Source of the DNA: an uncultured Collinsella sp.
Lineage (GTDB): Bacteria; Actinomycetota; Coriobacteriia; Coriobacteriales; Coriobacteriaceae
Reading direction: 5' to 3'
Assembly (NCBI GenBank): GCA_902470835.1
Contig: CABRHR010000078.1
Location: 1-10,193 of the forward strand
Length of the DNA stretch: 10,193 nucleotides
The notes under the pieces were generated by a model. It was not told the DNA's origin, did no database searches, and worked only from the letters and a program-made list of their open reading frames with translations. The position numbers and the translations under genes are program-made. Below are positions 4,840 to 10,193 of this stretch, one piece after another. The stretch's first letter is position 1. Each line of letters starts with the position of its first letter.

Positions 4840-7800
4840 TATGCATTCACGACCTTTCCGGTTTCGCGATCGAGTTTTTGCGAGACGACGCGACTGACGC
4901 CGTCGGCTTGCATCGAGACGCCATAGAGGACGTCAGCGTCCTCCATAGTACGGCGCTGATGCGAAATGACCAAGAGCTGCGTATCGGAACGCAACACATC
5001 GAGCGCGCCAATGAGCTTGGACAGGTTGGCGTCATCGAGTGCCGCCTCGACCTCGTCCAGCACATAGAACGGCACCGTGCGCGTGCGGTACACAGCAAAG
5101 AGGAGGGCGAGCGCCGTCAGACTCTTCTCGCCGCCCGACATGAGCATCATCTTGGTGATGCGCTTGCCGCGCGGCTGCGCCACGACCTCGATACCCGTCT
5201 CGGCAGGATGCTCGGGATCGGTCATCTCCAGATGAGCCTGACCGCCCGGGAAGAGCATAGCGAAGATCTCGCGGAAGTTCGCGTCGACCTTCTCAAACGT
5301 CACCAGGAAGGCCTTCCGCATCTTGCGATCAATGGCCACCGTGATCTTGGTGAGCGCCTTGCGTGCGCTCTCCAGATCGGCCAGCTGCTCCTCGATGTAG
5401 TCGGCGCGGCGCTTGAGCTGCTCGTACTCCTCCATGGCAACTTGGTTAACGGGACCAAGGTTGTTGATCTGGCGCACAAGCTGGTTGAGTTCGCGCTCGG
5501 CGGCATCGCGGTCCGTGGGCGCCGGAAGCATGAGCGCTTCCTCGAGCACCGTCGTGCCATCGGCGGTAATGGCCTTGATGGCAGCCTCGACCTGCACCTC
5601 GAGCTTGCCACGCGCGACCTTGAACTCGTTTTGCGTGGCAGAGGCGGTATCGACTCGCTCCTTAGCGCGGGCAACCTCTGCCTTGGCATCCTCGATGGTC
5701 TTCTTGAGCGAAGCGGAGTCCGCCTCCTCCAGAGAGGCCTGGTCACGCAGGCGCGCTGCCCAATCCGACGCGCGTTCCAACAGGGCAGAATAGCGTTCGT
5801 GCATGGGATCGACGCGCAGGCGCAGCAGCTCGAGCGAGCGCGAGGCCTGGCGTGTTCCGCGGATACGACGGTCGATGCCCTCAAGACGATGCTCCAGGTC
5901 GGGCACGCGGCCCTTCAGCGAACGCAGGCGTTCACTCGTCTGGGCTAGGCGAACCTTGGCGTCGGCGAGCTTGCCGGCAGCCTCGGAATCGTCACGGCGA
6001 ACGCGGTCGAGTTCGTCGTTGGCCTCGGCAATCTGCAAGCCCAGATCGCTTGCCTGCGCACGGGCCTCGTCACGCGAACGGGTAAGCTCGTCAACACGCG
6101 GGCGCGCAGCGCGAACGGCCTCGGAGGCCTGCTCGCGGCGCTTGGAGATGCGCACGCGCTCGACCTCGGCATTGTTGGCGCTTTGCTCCAGACGGCCGAT
6201 CTCGGAAAGCAGCGAGCGGCGCTCGCCCTCAAGGCGGGCAATCTCACCGGCGGCATCGCCCTCGGCGGCACGCGCTTCCTCAACGGCCGCATTGGCCTCA
6301 ACGACCTGGTCTGACACATGTTCAAACACAGCGGCCAAATCGGGCTCAAGCCCCTCCAGCTCGCGGATACGGCGCTTGCGCTCCAAGGCACCCGACGCCT
6401 CGCCGGCATCGAGGCCCACGCGCACCAGGCCGCCGCAGGAGACGCGGGCGCCATCGGGGGTCACATAAGTCACGCCGTCAACGACCGGCGCCGACAGCGC
6501 GGCAGCAAGATCGTCCACTACGTAATATCCGCCGAGCAACGCCTCGACGACGGGACCGTAGCCTGCGCGCACGGACAGACGATCAACCAGACGGGTACCG
6601 GCAGCGCCCTCAGCGGCGGTAGAGCCGCTCACGCCGCGCGCCACCAGCAGCGCCTCGCCCGAGGCCTTCTTCTGGTCCAGAGCGGCACGACCGGCACGCT
6701 CAAGCGCGGACGTATCGTCGAACAGCAGTGCATCGATATCGCCGGCGAGCAATTGCTCAACCAAGCCCTCAAGCTCGCGCGGGGCCTCGAGCACGTCGCC
6801 CAGACGACCAGAGACATCATCACCTAGCGCACCCACCAGACGGCTCACCAGCGGCGAGCTGTCGGCCATGCGGGCATCGAGTTTCTTTTGGCTGGCAAGC
6901 TCCGAGCGCACCTCGGATAACTTGTTGCGCGCCTCGCTCTCGCGGGCACGCAGGTCCTTCAGGGCCGCGCGTGCGGTCTCGGTGGCCTCACGCGCATCGA
7001 CCTGAGCCTGGCGCGCTTCCTCAAGAGCGCCCTCAAGCTCCTCGGCGCGGTCGCGACGGCTCTCGAGCGAAGCCGTGACCTCCTCGAGCTGTTCATCGAT
7101 CTGCTCCAGGCGCGAGGCATACATGTTGTCCTCGACCTCGGCATTGCTCAAGGAATCCTTCACCTTGGCGAGCTCGAGCGCGGCGTTATCGGCTACGCGC
7201 TGCACATCGCGTTGCTCACGCGTAAGCTGCGAAATCTGATTGTCGAGCGCCACGCGCCGCTCGTGGAGCTCGGCGGCGGCAGGACCAGCGGCGTCAACGT
7301 CCTCCTGGGCCTGCATGTGCGCACCGGTCACTTCCTCAAGCTGCGCACGCGCGTCTTCGAGCTCCTCGACCACGCGACGTCGCTGATGCTCGGAGCTCGA
7401 AATCTGCCCGCGCATGTCAGACAGGCGCGACACCATGTTGTGGCCCTTTTCCTCGAGCAAGCGCATGTCGGAGTTAATGCGGCCGACCACATCTTGCATA
7501 TGACGGCGCTGCTCGCCTAGGTCGCCCACAAACAGGCCCTTTTCCTCGAGCATGACCTGAAGCTTCTCGAGCTCGCGCTCCTTTTCGCCCAAGCGGTACT
7601 GCGCAAGCTCAAGCTCGGCCGCGCCCTCTTTGGAGCGGATCTCCAGGTCGTTCCACTGCGACTGCAGCGAACGCAGCTCGTCGACGGCCAGCATCTGCGT
7701 AAGCTCGTTCGCGCGCGAGGACAGCTCTTTGTACTTGCGCGCGCGATCGACCTGACGCTCCAGCGGTCGCAGCTGGCGGGCGATCTCCTTATTGATGTCG

Positions 7801-8375
7801 CGGGCACGCATCAGGTGCTCGTCCATCGACTTAATTTTTTTGAGCGCACGCTCCTTGCGGCGCTTGTGCTTGGAGATGCCGGCGGCCTCCTCGATAAGGG
7901 CGCGGCGCTCCTCCGGGCGGCTCTGCAAAATGGCGTCGAGCTTGCCCTGGCTGATGATGGAATGCGTATCCTTGCCCAGGCCCGAATCGTGCAGGATGTC
8001 CTGAATGTCCATCAGGCGGCACGGACTCGAGTTGATGAGGTACTCGCTTTCGCCCGAGCGGTACATGCGACGGGTGATGGCGACTTCGTCAAAATCGACA
8101 GGCAGCATATGGTCCGAGTTATCGAGCACCAGCGTGACCTCGGCAACACCCACCGGCTTGCGCGCCGACGAGCCCGAGAAGATAACATCCTCCATGGCCT
8201 GGCCGCGCAGCTGCTTGGCGCTCTGCTCGCCCAGGACCCACAGAATCGAGTCGGAGATGTTCGATTTTCCCGAGCCGTTGGGACCGACGATGACAGTCAG
8301 GCCCGGCTCAAACGTCATATGGGCGCGGTCGGCAAACGACTTGAACCCTTTGAGCGTGAGGGACTTGAGATACAC
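4839..8375 (-). CDS. smc: Chromosome segregation ATPase SMC
   Basis: Condensin core subunit; dimers bridge and organise newly replicated DNA together with ScpA and ScpB, neither of which is encoded here. The 1178 residues match the family length of about 1150-1200. The N-terminal head has FKSFAD (11-16), Walker A GPNGSGKS (31-38) and Q-loop GEQ (49-51). Coiled coils span about 170-500 and 665-1000 around a hinge (about 508-660). The C-terminal head has the signature LMSGGEKSLTALAL (1078-1091) and Walker B FYVLDE with Asp1107-Glu1108. The hinge is recognisable by LGDVLEAP, VVEALLGGYYVVDDL and TPDGARVSCGG, but the usual GGxxTGG reads GGLVRVG. The start is GTG (8373-8375) with GAGGAA just upstream and the standard MYLKSLTLKGFKSF start. 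It lies 10 bases after rnc and overlaps ftsY by one base. Confidence 0.98.
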   Translation of the reverse strand: MYLKSLTLKGFKSFADRAHMTFEPGLTVIVGPNGSGKSNISDSILWVLGEQSAKQLRGQAMEDVIFSGSSARKPVGVAEVTLVLDNSDHMLPVDFDEVAITRRMYRSGESEYLINSSPCRLMDIQDILHDSGLGKDTHSIISQGKLDAILQSRPEERRALIEEAAGISKHKRRKERALKKIKSMDEHLMRARDINKEIARQLRPLERQVDRARKYKELSSRANELTQMLAVDELRSLQSQWNDLEIRSKEGAAELELAQYRLGEKERELEKLQVMLEEKGLFVGDLGEQRRHMQDVVGRINSDMRLLEEKGHNMVSRLSDMRGQISSSEHQRRRVVEELEDARAQLEEVTGAHMQAQEDVDAAGPAAAELHERRVALDNQISQLTREQRDVQRVADNAALELAKVKDSLSNAEVEDNMYASRLEQIDEQLEEVTASLESRRDRAEELEGALEEARQAQVDAREATETARAALKDLRARESEARNKLSEVRSELASQKKLDARMADSSPLVSRLVGALGDDVSGRLGDVLEAPRELEGLVEQLLAGDIDALLFDDTSALERAGRAALDQKKASGEALLVARGVSGSTAAEGAAGTRLVDRLSVRAGYGPVVEALLGGYYVVDDLAAALSAPVVDGVTYVTPDGARVSCGGLVRVGLDAGEASGALERKRRIRELEGLEPDLAAVFEHVSDQVVEANAAVEEARAAEGDAAGEIARLEGERRSLLSEIGRLEQSANNAEVERVRISKRREQASEAVRAARPRVDELTRSRDEARAQASDLGLQIAEANDELDRVRRDDSEAAGKLADAKVRLAQTSERLRSLKGRVPDLEHRLEGIDRRIRGTRQASRSLELLRLRVDPMHERYSALLERASDWAARLRDQASLEEADSASLKKTIEDAKAEVARAKERVDTASATQNEFKVARGKLEVQVEAAIKAITADGTTVLEEALMLPAPTDRDAAERELNQLVRQINNLGPVNQVAMEEYEQLKRRADYIEEQLADLESARKALTKITVAIDRKMRKAFLVTFEKVDANFREIFAMLFPGGQAHLEMTDPEHPAETGIEVVAQPRGKRITKMMLMSGGEKSLTALALLFAVYRTRTVPFYVLDEVEAALDDANLSKLIGALDVLRSDTQLLVISHQRRTMEDADVLYGVSMQADGVSRVVSQKLDRETGKVVNA

Positions 8376-8385
8376 GGTTCCTCGC

Positions 8386-9111
8386 TTACACGTGCTTCTT
8401 GTTCAGAATCACGCCGTTGGTGGTGTAACCCATGCGGTCGAGCGCTTCGAGCGCGGCGGCTCCCTCGGCTTCCTTCTTTGAAGAGCCGGAGCCGCGACCC
8501 TGGCGAATACCATCGATCAAAACCACGGCGGTAAAGGTGGGCGCATGCGCCGGGCCCTCGGAGCCAACAAGCTTGTAAGCCGGGGGTTCGTGACCGTCGG
8601 CTTGCACGCACTCCTGCAAAAACGACTTGGGGTTCGCAGGATGCTCGGCACGCTCGGAAGCCAAATGCGGCTTAAGCGTACGATGGATAAACTCCGCTGC
8701 GGCATCCCAGCCGGCATCCAGGTACAGTGCGCCCACGAGCGACTCGTAGACGTTCTCGAGCGCCGAATGCAGGCCGCGCGCACCGGTACCGGTCTCGGAG
8801 GCACCAAAGATGATGATGTCGTCGATGCCCAGCTCGTGAGAAACCTCGGACAGCGTAGCGCCCGAGACAAGCGACACCTTCAGGCGCGTGAGCTTGCCCT
8901 CGTCAAACTCCGGATAGGACTCAAACAGGGAGCGTGCGACCACAGCGCCCAAAATGGAATCGCCCAAGAACTCAAGGCGCTCATAGCTGGCAGAAACCGG
9001 CTGGCCCTCGACTGCCGAGGGATGCGTAAGGGCCGCGCGCAGCAGCACCTTATTATTGAACTCGTGGCCCAGAATTTCCTGGGCGCGCGTAAGTCGTTCA
9101 GACAAAGCCAA
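8386..9111 (-). CDS. rnc: Ribonuclease III
   Basis: Cleaves double-stranded RNA, including rRNA precursors and structured mRNAs. In 241 residues the nuclease domain spans about 1-150 and the dsRNA-binding domain about 160-228 (NPKSFLQECVQADG to SSKKEAEGAAALEAL). The signature is ERLEFLGDS at 44-52; Glu44, Glu47, Asp51 and Glu71 align with E. coli Glu38, Glu41, Asp45 and Glu65. The second cluster reads LENVYESLVGALYLD, so Glu123 matches essential E. coli Glu117 while Asn120 stands where E. coli has Asp114. The start is TTG at 9109-9111, supported by GGGAGG about 8 bases upstream inside the end of acpP and by the normal short N-terminus. Only three bases separate it from the acpP stop, and both genes share one frame. 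Confidence 0.96.
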   Translation of the reverse strand: MALSERLTRAQEILGHEFNNKVLLRAALTHPSAVEGQPVSASYERLEFLGDSILGAVVARSLFESYPEFDEGKLTRLKVSLVSGATLSEVSHELGIDDIIIFGASETGTGARGLHSALENVYESLVGALYLDAGWDAAAEFIHRTLKPHLASERAEHPANPKSFLQECVQADGHEPPAYKLVGSEGPAHAPTFTAVVLIDGIRQGRGSGSSKKEAEGAAALEALDRMGYTTNGVILNKKHV

Positions 9112-9114
9112 GAC

Positions 9115-9357
9115 CTAGGCCTCCCTGGCGTTTTCGATAGCGTCGACGGCGTCGGCGACAGAGTTGAGCGAGAGCAGAGTCTCGTCATCGATCTCGAGGT
9201 TGAACTCGTCCTCGATAGCCGTAACCAGCTGCAGGCGCTCGAGCGAGTTGGCATCGAGGTCGTCAAAGGTGGTCTCATCGCTAATTTCGGCAACATCGAC
9301 GCCCAGAACGTCAGCAGCGACCTCGGCGATCTTGTCGAAGATTTCGGAGCGGTCCAT
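9115..9357 (-). CDS. acpP: Acyl carrier protein
   Basis: Small acidic carrier whose phosphopantetheine arm holds growing fatty acids; partner of PlsX, encoded next door. The 80 residues are typical. The attachment serine is Ser38 in LDANSLERLQLV, followed by the acidic recognition helix (AIEDEFNLEIDDE). The usual Asp-Ser-Leu at the attachment site is Asn-Ser-Leu here. The ATG at 9355-9357 is preceded by GAGAGGAAG; an in-frame ATG five codons upstream (9370-9372) has no ribosome site and adds MRGSA, so it was not chosen. It is the first gene of the compact acpP-rnc-smc-ftsY-ffh run. Confidence 0.95.
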   Translation of the reverse strand: MDRSEIFDKIAEVAADVLGVDVAEISDETTFDDLDANSLERLQLVTAIEDEFNLEIDDETLLSLNSVADAVDAIENAREA

Positions 9358-9393
9358 AGCGCTTCCTCTCATAGTGCATGAATACCAAAAGAA

Positions 9394-9415
9394 TGGTACC
9401 GCCCGGGCGGTACCA
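9394..9415 (-). terminator. 22-bp perfect palindrome with T-rich flank between plsX and acpP
   Basis: A fully symmetric sequence (arms TGGTACCGCCC/GGGCGGTACCA). As RNA it can form a 9-base-pair stem with a CCGG loop. Read on the minus strand it is followed directly by TTCTTTT (9393-9387), which fits an intrinsic terminator or attenuator after plsX. Because it is perfectly symmetric and sits about 37 bases before acpP, it could instead be a protein operator in the acpP leader. No known fatty-acid operator is recognised. Confidence 0.6.
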
Positions 9416-9428
9416 AGACACGGTTCTG

Positions 9429-9434
9429 ATTCTA
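9429..9434 (-). promoter_or_regulatory. Possible acpP -10 box
   Basis: TAGAAT on the minus strand (5 of 6 to TATAAT) lies between plsX and acpP. No good -35 is visible at 16-18 bases upstream. If used, transcription would start near 9422 and the 22-bp palindrome would be at the very start of the acpP message. The rest of 9358-9471 contains no gene. Confidence 0.3.
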
Positions 9435-9471
9435 CCCCACGACGCACGCCCCGAGGCGCATAACGCCGGTG

Positions 9472-10193
9472 TTATAAAACGATACCGTCCATGGAGTTGG
9501 CGACGTTCTCGACCAGCCCGGCGCGCACGGCTTCGGCCGCCGCGAGCGTACCGTTTTTAACAGCCTCGACCGAGGTGGCGCCATGGCCGATCAGGACTAC
9601 GCCGCGCAGGCCCAAAAGAATCGCGCCGCCCTTGGCGTCGCCCGATAGCTTGGCCTTTATCTCGCGCATCTGCTTTTTAATGAGCAGCGCGGCGATCTTG
9701 GTGCCAAGCGAAGACATAAAGGCACCCTTGAGCTCCTGCAGCAAAAACATGGCAGCGCCCTCGGTGGCTTTGAGCGCAATATTGCCCGACATGCCATCGG
9801 CAACGACGACATCGAAGTTACCGGAGGTGATGTCCGTTCCCTCGCAGTTACCAACAAAGCCGGGAACGGCGGCTTTCATGGCTGGGAAGCAGGCCTTGGT
9901 AAAGTTGGAGCCCTTCTCGTCCTCGGTGCCGTTAGCAAGCAGGCCCACGCGGGGATGCTCGATGCCCAGGACGACGCGAGCATAGGCGCTACCCATCTGA
10001 GCAAAACGCACCATGTCATCGACCTCGACATCGGGGTTGGCGCCCATATCGCACAGCACCGTCAGACCGCCGGCGCGATTGGGCAGCGCATTGGTCAGAC
10101 AGGGACGCACCGGCTGCTTCTTACCTTCGGCCATATATCTAAACGGCGTGACGTAGGCGGTCGCAGCGGCGGTCTGACGGTGCTGTGCGATAT
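9472..10193 (-). CDS. plsX: Phosphate acyltransferase PlsX, 5' end outside the window
   Basis: Converts acyl-ACP and phosphate to acyl-phosphate, the donor for PlsY in phospholipid synthesis; a peripheral membrane enzyme. About 239 C-terminal residues are visible of a family of about 330, so the N-terminus is missing and the frame is open through base 10193. Recognisable blocks are LCDMGANPDVEVDDMVRFAQMGSAYA, GIEHPRVGLLANGTEDEKG, FVGNCEGTDI and DVVVADGMSGNIALKATEG. Just before the MGAN block, where many homologues read EGIDRPAL, this protein has the longer AEGKKQPVRPCL. The first ATG inside the window (10132-10134) is internal, because homologous sequence continues upstream. A TAA stop at 9472-9474 is followed by the hairpin before acpP. 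Confidence 0.95.
   Translation of the reverse strand, partial: IAQHRQTAAATAYVTPFRYMAEGKKQPVRPCLTNALPNRAGGLTVLCDMGANPDVEVDDMVRFAQMGSAYARVVLGIEHPRVGLLANGTEDEKGSNFTKACFPAMKAAVPGFVGNCEGTDITSGNFDVVVADGMSGNIALKATEGAAMFLLQELKGAFMSSLGTKIAALLIKKQMREIKAKLSGDAKGGAILLGLRGVVLIGHGATSVEAVKNGTLAAAEAVRAGLVENVANSMDGIVL

Noticed and set aside
4878..5948. 356-codon plus-strand open frame opposite smc
   Set aside because: Antisense shadow of the SMC C-terminal half; no domain and no ribosome site that I can see.
9460..9475. Near-palindrome ATAAC-N6-GTTAT at the plsX stop codon
   Set aside because: Short arms, two central mismatches and no following T-run; likely chance overlap with the stop codon.

Overview
The window looks like a core-genome segment from a high-GC actinobacterium. 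It is most likely class Coriobacteriia, with Collinsella or a close relative as my best guess. The basis is the strong GC bias at third codon positions, the frequent GTG and TTG starts, the gene order plsX-acpP-rnc-smc-ftsY-ffh, and the character of the proteins. The genus is inference, because no search was possible. Bases 1-39 are not genomic: they are an Illumina Nextera (Tn5) adapter left on the contig end.

Left region (40-1327, minus strand): thyA (thymidylate synthase) followed 9 bases later by folA (dihydrofolate reductase), whose 3' end is cut off by the adapter. The two form a thymidylate/folate-recycling operon: ThyA consumes methylene-tetrahydrofolate and releases dihydrofolate, which FolA reduces.

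Middle region (1328-2426): a divergent intergenic region with a thyA promoter and an apparently regulated plus-strand promoter carrying two CATATG-centred palindromes. It drives one plus-strand gene, which fuses a DUF134 (UPF0251) helix-turn-helix domain to a NifX/NifB-type metal-cluster-binding domain and a Cys/His-rich tail. A perfect Shine-Dalgarno sequence inside this gene precedes an in-frame ATG exactly at the domain junction. The gene ends in a strong 16-bp hairpin shared with the convergent ffh gene. This is the least ordinary part of the window.

Right region (2427-10193, minus strand, transcribed right to left): plsX (partial), acpP, rnc, smc, ftsY, ffh. From acpP onward the genes are 10 bases apart or less, or overlap, so they form one compact operon. 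PlsX makes acyl-phosphate from acyl-ACP, AcpP carries acyl chains, RNase III processes double-stranded RNA, SMC is the condensin core, and FtsY and Ffh are the SRP receptor and SRP GTPase for co-translational membrane targeting. A 22-bp perfect palindrome followed by a T-rich run separates plsX from acpP.

Most of the window is ordinary housekeeping DNA. No tRNA, rRNA, CRISPR, insertion sequence or defence system is visible. No undescribed multi-gene system is evident; the best leads are the metal-binding regulator locus at 1463-2310 and some residue-level departures in AcpP and RNase III.
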